From: Halobacteriovoraceae bacterium
Lineage (GTDB): Bacteria; Bdellovibrionota; Bacteriovoracia; Bacteriovoracales; Bacteriovoracaceae
Direction: 5' to 3'
Assembly: GCA_002707495.1 (NCBI GenBank)
Contig: PAMZ01000014.1
Location: forward strand, 101,314 to 165,313
Length of the DNA: 64,000 nt
The number at the start of each line of letters is the position of its first letter. Within the stretch, counting starts at the first letter, position 1. Of the stretch, positions 43,468 through 53,405 are shown one piece after another. Under the pieces are notes generated by a model that was not told the DNA's origin, made no database searches, and saw only the letters and a list, made by a program, of their open reading frames with translations. The translations under genes and the position numbers were made by a program.

Positions 43468-44214
43468 TTAGATGGTATCAGAAAACTTGACAACAACTTT
43501 TTTGAGATTTGTCAGATTGATTACGGCGGGTATTGTTTTTTTCTTTTGCATGAACTTGATTACCGAATCAAGCTTGTCAACCTTTTCACTCCATTGATCG
43601 TGCCCCAAAAAGGCACTAGAGGGCTTACGCCCAAGAGACAGTATTATCGTGAGTTCTTTGTCTTCATTTAAAATAACTTCTGAAATATTTCTCGTGAACT
43701 CCTCACCAATAACATTAAATAGACTTGTAAGTTTTTTTTCTTCTCCACTATCTAAAAGTGAAGCAGGAAAAGCCATGTGAGGAAGTGTTCCTTTAATTTT
43801 ATTTTCAGCTCGCAGAAGAACTTCATAAGTTGGATCATAAAGCTCACCAGAATCAACTAAAATAGCTGTGTAATACTCTTCACCTCCCTCTTTATAAATC
43901 TGCACTTTCATAAGAGGTTTTGGGCAATTAAAATTAAGATTAAGAGTTTTAAGTAAGGGATCATACCCAATCTGATATGAAGACAAAAAATATTTCTCTT
44001 CAAGCTTTTCATCTATAATAGCTTTCTTCACAGAAAATAATGATTTTGAATTATCAAAAACCTTTACAAGATCTAGAGCCAACTTACCCACAACCTTTGA
44101 AGGACATTGACCAAAATCTGTTTTGTAATGAGTTTTTTGCTCAAAATATTTTGGAGAACTAATCTTTGCAGATAAGAGAAAAGGAAATATTAAACAAGCA
44201 AAGAGAAGCTTCAT
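43468..44214 (-). CDS. ftsQ: Divergent FtsQ-like division protein
   Basis: 248 aa at the ftsQ position between murB and ftsA. A hydrophobic N-terminus (about 2-16) with almost no cytoplasmic tail, then an extracytoplasmic domain. The C-terminal INLTNLKKVVVKF resembles the FtsQ/DivIB end (IDLRnxkkVxVkf). The POTRA region is not obvious by eye, and two Cys (C37, C97) may form a disulphide. Normal FtsQ has 20-40 cytoplasmic residues before the membrane helix, so this is an unusual variant, or a secreted protein that replaced it. Confidence 0.68.
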   Translation of the reverse strand: MKLLFACLIFPFLLSAKISSPKYFEQKTHYKTDFGQCPSKVVGKLALDLVKVFDNSKSLFSVKKAIIDEKLEEKYFLSSYQIGYDPLLKTLNLNFNCPKPLMKVQIYKEGGEEYYTAILVDSGELYDPTYEVLLRAENKIKGTLPHMAFPASLLDSGEEKKLTSLFNVIGEEFTRNISEVILNEDKELTIILSLGRKPSSAFLGHDQWSEKVDKLDSVIKFMQKKKTIPAVINLTNLKKVVVKFSDTI

Positions 44215-44223
44215 GCTAAAATG

Positions 44224-45111
44224 TTAATAGATTTTAACTTCTAATTCAAATTTTTGGCCCGTACACCTCTCTATTTCTTCCTTAATAAAGTCGGTAAGCT
44301 CAACAAAATCAGAGCTAGTCGCATTACCCGAGTTCTCAATAAAGTTGGCATGCTTTAATGATACTTTAAGGTCATCGGAGCCAATTCCTTTTAAGCCTAA
44401 AGAGTCAATTGTTTGACCAGCTTTAAAGTTATCAAGATTTTTAAACACACTACCGCAGTTTTTTGTTCCCAACGGCTGGGTGTTCTTTCGATATTGTAGA
44501 TAATCCTTAATTTTTTGGGCAAGGTTGGGATCCTGACCTTTATGCCTTAAAACAACAGATAAAATAATTTCATCAGTTTTCAAGAAGTTGTTTTTTCGAT
44601 AGGAAAAATCTTTTGAAGACAGTCTTCTTCTCTCTACCCTTCCTTTTCTGGTTAATACTTCAACACTTTCTACCAGCTCGCCGATTTCCCCCAAAGACGT
44701 CCCTGCATTCATACAAATTGCACCCCCAAGACTTGCGGGAATTCCGGTAAAGACCTCCCAACCTTTGAGTCCATGTCTGATAGCAGTTGCGGTGAGTTGA
44801 TTTAAACCTACCGAAGCAGGTAGGTCATACACTTCTCTGTATTCAGAGAGATATTTCTTATCAAACGGAAAATCAAGTTTTAAAAAAACAATATTCTCAG
44901 TCTTATGTAGGACTTGATTTGCCCCCCAACCAACCAATCGAATTTTATAATTTAATTCGTGGATTTTTTGAGTTTGAAGCTTCAACGCTTCAAGGGATCT
45001 GACTTCAACAAGATCTCCTATTTGTCCAAGCTTGATAGTAGTGTATTTTTCAAGATTTATCTTCTCAAACCAAGTGATATCGTTGTGATCAAAACTACAA
45101 GGATGCAACAA
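44224..45111 (-). CDS. murB: UDP-N-acetylenolpyruvoylglucosamine reductase MurB
   Basis: 295 aa FAD enzyme. YTTIKLGQIGDLVE, RLVGWGANQVL, TGIPASLGGAICMNAG, FSYRKNNF and NCGSVFKN with the catalytic-type Ser, plus HANFIEN near the C-terminus. It reduces the enolpyruvyl group to make UDP-MurNAc in the cytoplasm. The start overlaps the murC end by 17 bp. Confidence 0.94.
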   Translation of the reverse strand: MLHPCSFDHNDITWFEKINLEKYTTIKLGQIGDLVEVRSLEALKLQTQKIHELNYKIRLVGWGANQVLHKTENIVFLKLDFPFDKKYLSEYREVYDLPASVGLNQLTATAIRHGLKGWEVFTGIPASLGGAICMNAGTSLGEIGELVESVEVLTRKGRVERRRLSSKDFSYRKNNFLKTDEIILSVVLRHKGQDPNLAQKIKDYLQYRKNTQPLGTKNCGSVFKNLDNFKAGQTIDSLGLKGIGSDDLKVSLKHANFIENSGNATSSDFVELTDFIKEEIERCTGQKFELEVKIY

Positions 45112-46465
45112 TACTCCTCATCTCCTTACTTATCGATCCCGCCCCTAAAGTTAAAATAGCGCAAGGCCCCTCTTTCCTAAGACCCATTATGATATTTTTA
45201 GCTGACTCAAATCCATCTACATAATTTGCATTTTTTGATTTTTCGTTAATATTTTTTACCAAAATTTCAGAATCGATATATTCAACTGGAATTTCGCTCG
45301 CAGCATAGATAGGAAGAATATTAACTTCATCTACCTGAGAAAGAACTTCCACAAACTCGCTCCAATGTTCTTTTGTTCTACTAAATCTATGGGGTTGAAA
45401 AAAACAGACCTTCTTTCTGTCGTGATATTTTTTATTAAAAGTACTTAATATATGATGAATCTCCGTCGGGTGATGCGCGTAATCGTCTATCACGCAAAAA
45501 TGACTTTCCTCCATTAGGTATTCAAATCTTCTTCCTACACCCTCGAACGCTTCGACACCTGAACAGCAATTCTCCAAGGATATGCCAGCTTGATGTGAAA
45601 TACTTACTGCAGCGAGAGCATTCAATATATTGTAATCCCCGAGCATTTTTAAATTTACTTCTCTTGAAAAGTCTTCATGCTTTAAAAGAAACCTACACCC
45701 ACCATCCATAAGTTCAATGTCAGATGCTGAGTAATCAGCTTTATTGTCAAATCCGTAAGTGATATAAGGTCTTTTAATTTCTGTAAGAAGTCTTTCTGAA
45801 TTTTTATCTTCAGTATTTATCGCCACACATCCATAAAATGGGACTTTATTCGAAAACTCTACAAATGCTTTAAAGATGTTTTCTTCAGATTTATAAAAGT
45901 CTAGGTGATCATTATCAATATTAGTAATGATACTCATAATTGGATTTAAAAATAAAAACGAACCATCAGACTCGTCTGCCTCTGCAATCAAAAATTTGCT
46001 ATTACCACTTATTGATTGACCTGCAAGGTTTTTAACAACACCACCCACAATACAAGTAGGATTTAATTCATTCTGTTTAAAAATAGTGGACAGCATACTT
46101 GTTGTCGTTGTTTTCCCATGAGAACCTGCAACAGCAATCCCATATTTTAGACGCATCAATTCAGCAAGCATCTCTGCTCTTTTTACAATGGGAATTTTTA
46201 AATCCACCGCTTTTTTAACTTCAGGATTAGTGTTATCTATTGCCGATGAGTAAACTATTAACTGAACGTCCTTGATATTGCTTTCATTATGTCCAAGAAA
46301 AATCTTTGCTCCAGCTGCTTCTAAATCTTTCACAGTTTGTGATTCCGAAATATCGCTTCCACTGATCTTATAACCGAGTTTGATTAAAACATGAGCAATA
46401 CCGCTCATTCCAATTCCACCGATACCTATAAAATGTATATTTAGATCTTTATTAATGCCGAACAT
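45095..46465 (-). CDS. murC: UDP-N-acetylmuramate-L-alanine ligase MurC
   Basis: 456 aa. FIGIGGIGMSGIA at the N-terminus, ATP loop AGSHGKTTTTSM, VAEADESDGSF, and DDYAHHPTEI, all characteristic of MurC. It adds L-Ala to UDP-MurNAc. It overlaps murG by 14 bp and murB by 17 bp. Confidence 0.96.
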   Translation of the reverse strand: MFGINKDLNIHFIGIGGIGMSGIAHVLIKLGYKISGSDISESQTVKDLEAAGAKIFLGHNESNIKDVQLIVYSSAIDNTNPEVKKAVDLKIPIVKRAEMLAELMRLKYGIAVAGSHGKTTTTSMLSTIFKQNELNPTCIVGGVVKNLAGQSISGNSKFLIAEADESDGSFLFLNPIMSIITNIDNDHLDFYKSEENIFKAFVEFSNKVPFYGCVAINTEDKNSERLLTEIKRPYITYGFDNKADYSASDIELMDGGCRFLLKHEDFSREVNLKMLGDYNILNALAAVSISHQAGISLENCCSGVEAFEGVGRRFEYLMEESHFCVIDDYAHHPTEIHHILSTFNKKYHDRKKVCFFQPHRFSRTKEHWSEFVEVLSQVDEVNILPIYAASEIPVEYIDSEILVKNINEKSKNANYVDGFESAKNIIMGLRKEGPCAILTLGAGSISKEMRSIVASL

Positions 46466-47507
46466 AAGCCAATACCTCTCGCTTAATCACAGCTGAAGCA
46501 GAATCCTTAGAAGAATTATCCAAAGAACTTCTTTCAATTATATTGCTTACTTCTGGCTTCAAGCTTTCCAGTGCATCGTAAACTGCTTCAGTAAGTTCAT
46601 CAATGGATTTATTATAGTCTAATATTTCTACAGGAAAACTACTCTCACTCTTTAAGTTTAGTGCATTATAATATTGATGATTATCTGTGGCATGGGGGAA
46701 AGGAATAATTATAGTAGGGCGTTTTACGACTCTTAACTCGCTAACTGTTGATGCACCAGAACGAGCCAAAATGACATGACTCTTTGCGTATGCCGACTGC
46801 ATATCCTCTATATATTCGACTTGCTCATAAGACACATTTGAACTGGTCTTAGTTTGGGATAAGTTATCCTTTCCTACTTGATGAAAAACGTTCAGTTTAA
46901 ATGAGAAATCCTTTTCTATAAGCTTATACATTACTTGGTTGATTTGTTGAGCTCCTAAACTTCCTCCAAACACCAAGAGGTTTAGTTCAGAGTAGTCTAC
47001 GGGTTTTTCGAATCTAATATTCTTTCTAATAGGGTTACCGACGACTTTAGCTTTATGAGTATTTTTAACACCCTTAGTTTCTTTGAAGTTTAAAAAAATT
47101 AAATTTGAAAATTTAGCTAAAAGTCGATTAGTTAGTCCCATAATAGCATTTTGCTCGATAATAAAAATGGGGATGAATAGAATTTTGGCTGCCATTAAGG
47201 TTGGACCACAAACATAACCACCGGCTCCTATTACCGCAATTGGTCTCTCAAAAACAAATAAAAAGAATAAGCAGACAAAAGAAAAGAGATTTTTAAAGAT
47301 GTTTATAGCAAGCTTTAACGGGTTTTTAGTTCTTAAAGGCTGACTTTGAATATGAGTAATATTCTGGCCTTTAAAAAGTCTTTTATCTAGATAGCGAAGT
47401 CCCGAAATATATCGAACATCAAACTCGTTTTGAAATTCTTCTCCTACACTCAAGGCTGCATTAATATGCCCACCGGTACCTCCGGCAACCAAATAAACAA
47501 TCGGCAT
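46452..47507 (-). CDS. murG: UDP-GlcNAc:lipid I N-acetylglucosaminyltransferase MurG
   Basis: 351 aa GT-B enzyme. AGGTGGHINAAL is the N-terminal G-loop (usual HVFPAL is HINAAL), EQNAIMGLTNRLLA, VVGNPIRKNI, FGGSLGAQQIN and ARSGASTVSEL. It makes lipid II at the inner membrane face. It starts one base after ftsW ends. A long hydrophobic segment around 70-86 may give membrane association. Confidence 0.95.
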   Translation of the reverse strand: MPIVYLVAGGTGGHINAALSVGEEFQNEFDVRYISGLRYLDKRLFKGQNITHIQSQPLRTKNPLKLAINIFKNLFSFVCLFFLFVFERPIAVIGAGGYVCGPTLMAAKILFIPIFIIEQNAIMGLTNRLLAKFSNLIFLNFKETKGVKNTHKAKVVGNPIRKNIRFEKPVDYSELNLLVFGGSLGAQQINQVMYKLIEKDFSFKLNVFHQVGKDNLSQTKTSSNVSYEQVEYIEDMQSAYAKSHVILARSGASTVSELRVVKRPTIIIPFPHATDNHQYYNALNLKSESSFPVEILDYNKSIDELTEAVYDALESLKPEVSNIIERSSLDNSSKDSASAVIKREVLAYVRH

Positions 47508-48629
47508 CTATACTCCCTCTGAAGTCCTTGTTCCCACATCAAAAACTTGCGATTTGGCGGTAAGTGAAGAGAATATCATCCCTATAACCCAGAGATTACA
47601 GATGAAGGCCGTTCCACCATAAGATATAAACGGAAGGTTTAAACCTTTTGTTGGAAGTAAACCTAAAACGACACCCATATTTAAAAAGGCTTGAATAGAT
47701 ATTGCAAAAATTAAGGTTGCAATGATTTGCTGATTTATTTTACTTTTTGAAGAAAGGGCAAGTTTAAATCCCAAAAAGGTAAACCCTAGAAAAAGAATCA
47801 CAACTGCAATGACACCGATTAGTCCAAGCTCTTCTCCTAAAACGCTTAAAATAAAATCATTATGAGCTTCAGGCAGATAGAATAACTTCTCATTACTATT
47901 TCCAATTCCCTGACCAAAAATATGACCATTGGCGAAAGCTAGATAACTTTGAATAATTTGAAATCCACTATTTTGAGGATCTTTCCAGGGATCCATAAAA
48001 ACCATAAGTCTTCTCACTCTGTATGGTGCTGCAAATAGCATCAAAAAAACGCCCGCATTCATAACGACTAGTCCGCCAAAAAAAAGCTTTCTAGGAAAGT
48101 CTGAGATAAAGGCTGCAAAACAAATAATAATGGCAACAATACTAAACGATCCAAAGTCAGGTTGTGTGATCAGTAGCGCTAAGGGGATTAGAAAATGCAA
48201 AGAATTTAGGAGCTTCTCTTTTAAACTATAAAAATCAAAGCGATTAAAATAATAAATAGCGGCCAAGCATGCGGTGTATTTCATCATCTCGCCTGGTTGA
48301 AAATTAAAACCGGCGATATTCACCCATCTTTGTGATCCTTTAATTGTTACCCCCAAAGGGGTGTGAGTAAGAAATATGAGAAACGAAACGATTCCATTGA
48401 ATAGGTAGATATTTTTAAACCAAAACGAAACCTTAGTCTTACTGACCAGAAATGCTAAAGAAGCACCCAAAACCAAAAAACTCAGTTGTTTAAGTGCAAA
48501 GTGAGTGGAAGAACCAAAGCTCTCTTTGGCATAGATATAACTAGCTGAGTAAACCATGATGATTCCCAAAGTTATGAGAAGCAAAAGATTAATGAGAAAA
48601 ACCTTCTTGGTCTTTTCGACGGTCAGCAT
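47508..48629 (-). CDS. ftsW: SEDS peptidoglycan polymerase FtsW
   Basis: 373 aa with about 10 membrane helices. KGSQRWVNIAGFNFQPGEMMK, NSGFQIIQSYLAFANGHIFGQGIGNS (in part) and LPFISYGGTAF are SEDS hallmarks. It polymerises septal glycan with FtsI. In normal dcw order it follows murD directly; here a protease gene lies between. RodA is the alternative but the cluster context favours FtsW. Confidence 0.95.
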   Translation of the reverse strand: MLTVEKTKKVFLINLLLLITLGIIMVYSASYIYAKESFGSSTHFALKQLSFLVLGASLAFLVSKTKVSFWFKNIYLFNGIVSFLIFLTHTPLGVTIKGSQRWVNIAGFNFQPGEMMKYTACLAAIYYFNRFDFYSLKEKLLNSLHFLIPLALLITQPDFGSFSIVAIIICFAAFISDFPRKLFFGGLVVMNAGVFLMLFAAPYRVRRLMVFMDPWKDPQNSGFQIIQSYLAFANGHIFGQGIGNSNEKLFYLPEAHNDFILSVLGEELGLIGVIAVVILFLGFTFLGFKLALSSKSKINQQIIATLIFAISIQAFLNMGVVLGLLPTKGLNLPFISYGGTAFICNLWVIGMIFSSLTAKSQVFDVGTRTSEGV

Positions 48630-48680
48630 ACCTATATAGTATCCTAATCAACTTATTTTAGCCAAATTTATAAAAACGTA

Positions 48681-49556
48681 TTAGCGAGTGAGATTGGATT
48701 CAATAAATTCACGATTCTCTGAAACCGTTAAATAGCTTGCAAAAGAAACATATGAACATTGTTCATAAGATGGCATATCAGCAAAACCAGGTGCTTCATC
48801 ACTATAAGCACCAACGGTAGACAAGATTCCAACAAGCACGAGCTCTCCATCTGCATTTGTTCCTAATAAGGGGCCACCGCTGTCTCCCTGACATGGCATT
48901 TGATTGGAGCCAGAAGGCATCATCACCTCTAGGGCGTCACGAACGGGTTCGTTTCCATCTAATGGCATAGAAAGAGTGCTTTCACACTCAATTAAACCGT
49001 CTGAAAGAGGTCGGGGTCCCACAATTATATTGGTGTCACCATTTTCAAATTGGTATCTCTCCTCTAAAAAAACTCTTCCTGACCTTAAGGTCCCCTCACT
49101 GCCTCGGCGTGGATTTTCTTCATTAACCCCAAAACCATAGACCTGAAAGTTAGCTAAGCTAGAAAAGTCCTCATAATAGACCTGAATAGGTGTAAATTCT
49201 TCGCTCTCACTTCGTGGATTAATCTCAAAGGCAGCCATTTCCCTACTCAAAGTGGAGCTTCTTTTAGATACCTTTCGATATTGAATTCTTTGAGTTCTCA
49301 TACTGTTTCCATCGATATATTGCACATTGAAAGTCCTATCTCCAGGAGCTGGATTAAAGCAATGAGCAGCTGATAAAACAGTTGTGCGACTTACTCTTAC
49401 TCCGGTACAAGGACCAGGTGAGCGAATATAAACGAATTGATCATTTTGGTTACGTCCCTGTTCAACTGGAACACCATTTCTCACAGCATAAGCAGAAAAA
49501 GAATAAACAAGACAAATAAAGAGCGCTCTCACTCTTCTATTATTCCACAGGGACAA
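48681..49556 (-). CDS. Secreted chymotrypsin-fold (S1) serine protease inside the dcw cluster
   Basis: 291 aa with a signal peptide (about 9-24). Catalytic His in TTVLSAAHCF and Ser in CQGDSGGPLLG. The Asp position reads SREMAAFEI, where E-M-A stands for the usual D-I/V-A, so the triad Asp seems to be Glu. The residue six before the Ser (S1 pocket) is Met, so trypsin-like Lys/Arg specificity is unlikely. Cysteines support disulphides. Start TTG 49556 has no good ribosome-binding site, and GTG 49532 just before the signal peptide is an alternative. Possibly a predation exoenzyme; insertion between murD and ftsW is unusual. Confidence 0.85.
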   Translation of the reverse strand: MSLWNNRRVRALFICLVYSFSAYAVRNGVPVEQGRNQNDQFVYIRSPGPCTGVRVSRTTVLSAAHCFNPAPGDRTFNVQYIDGNSMRTQRIQYRKVSKRSSTLSREMAAFEINPRSESEEFTPIQVYYEDFSSLANFQVYGFGVNEENPRRGSEGTLRSGRVFLEERYQFENGDTNIIVGPRPLSDGLIECESTLSMPLDGNEPVRDALEVMMPSGSNQMPCQGDSGGPLLGTNADGELVLVGILSTVGAYSDEAPGFADMPSYEQCSYVSFASYLTVSENREFIESNLTR

Positions 49557-49611
49557 ATCCGGGGAAAGCGCCGGAAATTTTTTTAAAAAAAGACACTAAG
49601 CTTTTCAATTA

Positions 49612-50991
49612 CTAGAGCTGAAAAATCAACTTTTTAAAGTAATTGCCCTTTTCCTCGTAATCTCGAAAAATATCCGTCGATTCATTACCTGGACACAAGA
49701 TAATTGTATCTCCAGTTCTTGATTTCTGGAAAGCAAGGAGAATAGATTCATCAAATGACCCAACCAAGAAAGTCTGTGTCGCATCACCAAGAATTCGGTT
49801 CATATTTTCTTTACACTCACCCACCAAAACCATAAGACGAACTTTGTCACCAATGACGTTTTGGTAGCCTTCATATTCTTGCTCGGTATCTTTACCACCA
49901 GCAATCAATATAACTGGTGGTTTTAAATTATCTAGAGTTTCTCGAAGTTCAGACATTTTTTCCGACTTAGAATCGTTATAAAACTTCACTCCGTTCTTCT
50001 CGATGATGAATTCCATTCGATGAGGGATTCCAGGGAAAGTCTCAATACATTTTTGAATTGCGTTATCAGAAACTTTAAGAGCTTTACAAGCAGTGATTGC
50101 GGCTAGCAGATTCTCCCTATTGCTTTGACCAACTATTCGCATATTCTTAACTCTAAAGTCTGAGTGATAGTGAATATTTGAGTGAATTCTTCTATCGTGA
50201 AAATGAGTTCCTTGAATCTCTCCAATCACACCCATTTTAACGAATGAGCGTCTAGAGTACCAAAAAGTTTGAGCTTGAGAGTTTCTAAGAATTGAATTAC
50301 TAGAAAGCTTATCAAAGTTTACTATCAAAAAGCTTTCTGGAGTTAGGTTTCTTAAAACCTTGAGTGAGTTTTCAATATACTCTCCAGCCGTACTAAATCG
50401 ACCATCAATTGTTCTCTCTTCTATATTGGGATAGACCGCTAGAACCGGGCTAAAACCATCTAAACTCTGAAGTTGTAGAGGTGACACTTCAACAACAACG
50501 TAATCCATAAAATCTTTATTAGGGTGAATCAACAAATTACAAAAAGGCTCTTGGCTCGTTCCACCTACAAAAACATTTTTTTGATCCATCTTAAGCGAAT
50601 AGCCAATCATATGGGCAATTGTCGTTCTGCCTTTTGACCCACAAACTGCAATGACTGGTTTATTACAATGCTTATAAGCAAAAGCAAACTCTGAGTAAAC
50701 CTCACGACCATGCTCTCGCGCTTTAACTAATTGTGGAAGATTTGGGTTTACCGATTCTGAGTAAACAACAACATCGGCTTCGAGAAAGTCTTCATCTCTA
50801 TGCTCACCTAAAGTCATTTGTGGTTGAGGGTTAATCTTTTTCAACCTTTTGACTGGTTTATTAAGATCAAAGATAGGTTTAATATCAGTTACCTTTATCT
50901 GACATTCGAATTGGTTGAAGATATTTATTAAAGCAAACCCTGTTTTCCCAAGACCTACAATTAAAACTTTCTTTCCTCTGTACTGATCCAT
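49612..50991 (-). CDS. murD: UDP-N-acetylmuramoylalanine-D-glutamate ligase MurD
   Basis: 459 aa. VLIVGLGKTGFALI N-terminal loop, ATP loop CGSKGRTTIAHM (GTNGKTT in most MurD, here SKGRT), PGIPHRMEF, FYNDSKSE, and ILIAGGKD. It adds D-Glu. The unusual ATP loop, with Arg where the P-loop Lys is usually followed by TT, deserves note, although the preceding Lys is kept. 8 bp from mraY; 55 bp before the protease gene. Confidence 0.92.
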   Translation of the reverse strand: MDQYRGKKVLIVGLGKTGFALINIFNQFECQIKVTDIKPIFDLNKPVKRLKKINPQPQMTLGEHRDEDFLEADVVVYSESVNPNLPQLVKAREHGREVYSEFAFAYKHCNKPVIAVCGSKGRTTIAHMIGYSLKMDQKNVFVGGTSQEPFCNLLIHPNKDFMDYVVVEVSPLQLQSLDGFSPVLAVYPNIEERTIDGRFSTAGEYIENSLKVLRNLTPESFLIVNFDKLSSNSILRNSQAQTFWYSRRSFVKMGVIGEIQGTHFHDRRIHSNIHYHSDFRVKNMRIVGQSNRENLLAAITACKALKVSDNAIQKCIETFPGIPHRMEFIIEKNGVKFYNDSKSEKMSELRETLDNLKPPVILIAGGKDTEQEYEGYQNVIGDKVRLMVLVGECKENMNRILGDATQTFLVGSFDESILLAFQKSRTGDTIILCPGNESTDIFRDYEEKGNYFKKLIFQL

Positions 50992-50999
50992 TTAGACTC

Positions 51000-52079
51000 C
51001 TATCTTAATTTCAGTGTGGCAAGCGCCAGTATGGACAACATAATTGAAATGATCCAAAACCTAACAATCACCTTTGGCTCCGGCCATCCTAATAATTCAA
51101 AGTGATGGTGAATGGGTGCCATTTTAAATATGCGTTTTTTTCTTAATTTAAATGATCCAACTTGCAGGATAACGGAGATAGCCTCCATAACAAATACCCC
51201 ACCAATGATGACAAACAAAAACTCATTCTTAGTGAGAACCGCAATCATTCCTAAGGCTCCTCCAAGTGAAAGTGAGCCAACATCTCCCATAAATATTTGA
51301 GCAGGGTTGCAATTATACCAAAGAAAACCAACACTAGCTCCTACTATAGCTGCACACAAAACCGTAAGCTCTGCTGAACTCTCAACGTAGGGGATTAAAA
51401 GATAATTTGAGATTTTCACATGTCCTGCTAGATAACTAAGTATTCCCAATGTACTGGCACTAGTGATGACCGGACCTGTAACCAGACCATCAAGTCCGTC
51501 TGTTAGGTTGACTGCATTGGATGAGCCAACGATAACGAAACTTGCAAAAGCCATATATCCATATAGACCTAGGTCCATAACAGGTTCTTTAAAAAAGGGA
51601 AAATAAAGTTTGGAATTGACCACTTCAAATTCTAGAAGAAAATAGGACGCAATAATCGCAGTCGTGAATTGCCAAACAAGTTTTACTTTAGCTGAAACTC
51701 CATCGGAGTTTTTCTTAATCACTTTTAAATAGTCATCCACCCAGCCTAAAACAAAAAATGATGTCATGACTAATAATGTGATCACAAATGATAGAGAAGT
51801 GTAATTTCCTACAAATAGAGCAGACGTTAGTACTGAGCCAATAATAAAAATCCCACCAAGAGTTGGCGTGCCTTTCTTTTTGAAGTGTGACTCCGGCCCG
51901 TCGTCTCTAATCGCCTGACCAAACTGTTTCATTTTCATATAAGCGATGAATCTTTTCCCCCAAACGATAGAAACAAAAGTAGCAATAACGAAAGCTAAAA
52001 AAGATCGAAAGGTTATATAGCGAAAGACGTTGAACAGTGCGACCTGCTCACTCATCGGATATAAGATGTGATAGAACAT
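51000..52079 (-). CDS. mraY: Phospho-MurNAc-pentapeptide transferase MraY
   Basis: 359 aa with 10 membrane helices. GTPTLGG, DDYLK, NLTDGLDGL, FMGDVGSLSLGG and PIHHHFELLGW are the MraY signature. It makes lipid I. Start MFYHILYP matches family N-termini. 29 bp after murF. Confidence 0.97.
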   Translation of the reverse strand: MFYHILYPMSEQVALFNVFRYITFRSFLAFVIATFVSIVWGKRFIAYMKMKQFGQAIRDDGPESHFKKKGTPTLGGIFIIGSVLTSALFVGNYTSLSFVITLLVMTSFFVLGWVDDYLKVIKKNSDGVSAKVKLVWQFTTAIIASYFLLEFEVVNSKLYFPFFKEPVMDLGLYGYMAFASFVIVGSSNAVNLTDGLDGLVTGPVITSASTLGILSYLAGHVKISNYLLIPYVESSAELTVLCAAIVGASVGFLWYNCNPAQIFMGDVGSLSLGGALGMIAVLTKNEFLFVIIGGVFVMEAISVILQVGSFKLRKKRIFKMAPIHHHFELLGWPEPKVIVRFWIISIMLSILALATLKLR

Positions 52080-52108
52080 TCAGAAAATCCCTAAATAAAA
52101 CAACCTTA

Positions 52109-53401
52109 TTATATATCGAGGATTGTCTCCAGTTGTAAAGACCTGGAACCTTTTATAAAAAGATAATCAACTTGCTGCACGATAGTATTTAGCCGATTTG
52201 ACGCTTCTTGCACCGAGCCAAAACAATCACAATCACCTTGATAACCCATAGCGTACTCTTGTGCACGGTTTCCTATAAAGACTTTGCGGCTTTTTGGAAA
52301 GTTTTCACCAAGGTATTTTCCTAAAGACTCGTGAAACTTCGCAGCATTATCCCCCAACTCGTTCATATCTCCCAAAATCAGTAGCGCTTTCTCAGTATCA
52401 TCTACCTTATCAATAAAACCCTCAACGGCTACTTTCATAGAGCTTGGGTTAGCATTATAAGCATCCAAAAAGACCTTCTTGTCTTTCCAGTCAAGCCATT
52501 GAGACCTATTGGCGGTCGGCATAAAAGAAGATGCCGCTTTCAGTAAGGTATCCACCTGCTCAGGAAGCAAAAAATTTGCCATACTAAACGCCAAAGCAAG
52601 GTTGATCAAATTGTGTTTTCCCGTGATATTTGAATTTTTAATGATCTTGCCATTTACTGAAACTGAATCCAATGAGGGAAATAAAAACTTAAAATGGGTT
52701 CCGTTTTGACCAAAACTTAGAAGCTTATTTTGAGAGTTAAAATTTTTTAAATATGGATCATCATCATTTTTAAAAAATGTCACTGCGTAATGTCCTAGGG
52801 TAGCTTCCTCTTTATATACATTTTCTAAGTTATCAAAAAACTCCAGGTGAGTAGCACCAATATTAGTTGTGACTCCCAGATCAGGATTAGCGATTTTACA
52901 AAGAACCTCGATCTCACCAGGGTGATTACTACCAAGTTCAATTATAGCAAACTTTGTTTTTGTGCTTATTTGAAATAAAGAAAAAGGAACACCCAAGTGA
53001 TTATTATTATTTTTTTGGGTACAGATAGTTTCCCCAGGGAAAGTATGATCCAAAATGTGATATAACATCTCTTTAGTGGTGGTCTTTCCGTTTGAGCCAG
53101 AAATGGCAATGATTTTCCCCCCTCGATCCTTAAACTGATTTGCAACCTTGAAGGCAAGTTCTTGAATGGACTTTGTTATATCCTCAACAAAAATAAAATC
53201 TATCTGGTTTGAAAAATCGCGAGTTAATTCTCTGTACTGAATCTCACACATAACAAATTTGCATCCAGACTCTACAACTGTATCTAAGTGTTCAAGTGGA
53301 TTAAATCTTAATCCTACTATAGCGATGAAAAGACTATTTTCATCCAAGTTACGATTATCAACTTCTATTTTAAGCGAAGGGAGGTTTTCCAGTGTTATCA
53401 T
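52109..53401 (-). CDS. murF: UDP-MurNAc-tripeptide D-alanyl-D-alanine ligase MurF
   Basis: 430 aa. ATP loop SGSNGKTTTKEM, NNNNHLGVPFSL, ELGSNHPGEI, and DAYNANPSSM are diagnostic. It attaches D-Ala-D-Ala. It begins 4 bp after the murE stop. No ddl gene is present in this cluster. Confidence 0.96.
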   Translation of the reverse strand: MITLENLPSLKIEVDNRNLDENSLFIAIVGLRFNPLEHLDTVVESGCKFVMCEIQYRELTRDFSNQIDFIFVEDITKSIQELAFKVANQFKDRGGKIIAISGSNGKTTTKEMLYHILDHTFPGETICTQKNNNNHLGVPFSLFQISTKTKFAIIELGSNHPGEIEVLCKIANPDLGVTTNIGATHLEFFDNLENVYKEEATLGHYAVTFFKNDDDPYLKNFNSQNKLLSFGQNGTHFKFLFPSLDSVSVNGKIIKNSNITGKHNLINLALAFSMANFLLPEQVDTLLKAASSFMPTANRSQWLDWKDKKVFLDAYNANPSSMKVAVEGFIDKVDDTEKALLILGDMNELGDNAAKFHESLGKYLGENFPKSRKVFIGNRAQEYAMGYQGDCDCFGSVQEASNRLNTIVQQVDYLFIKGSRSLQLETILDI

Positions 53402-53405
53402 AATT

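Noticed and set aside
49557..49611. Small hairpin TCCGG/CCGGA with T-run between murD and the protease
   Set aside because: The T-run is on the plus strand only, where no gene ends; five-pair stem is weak and does not interrupt the minus-strand operon.
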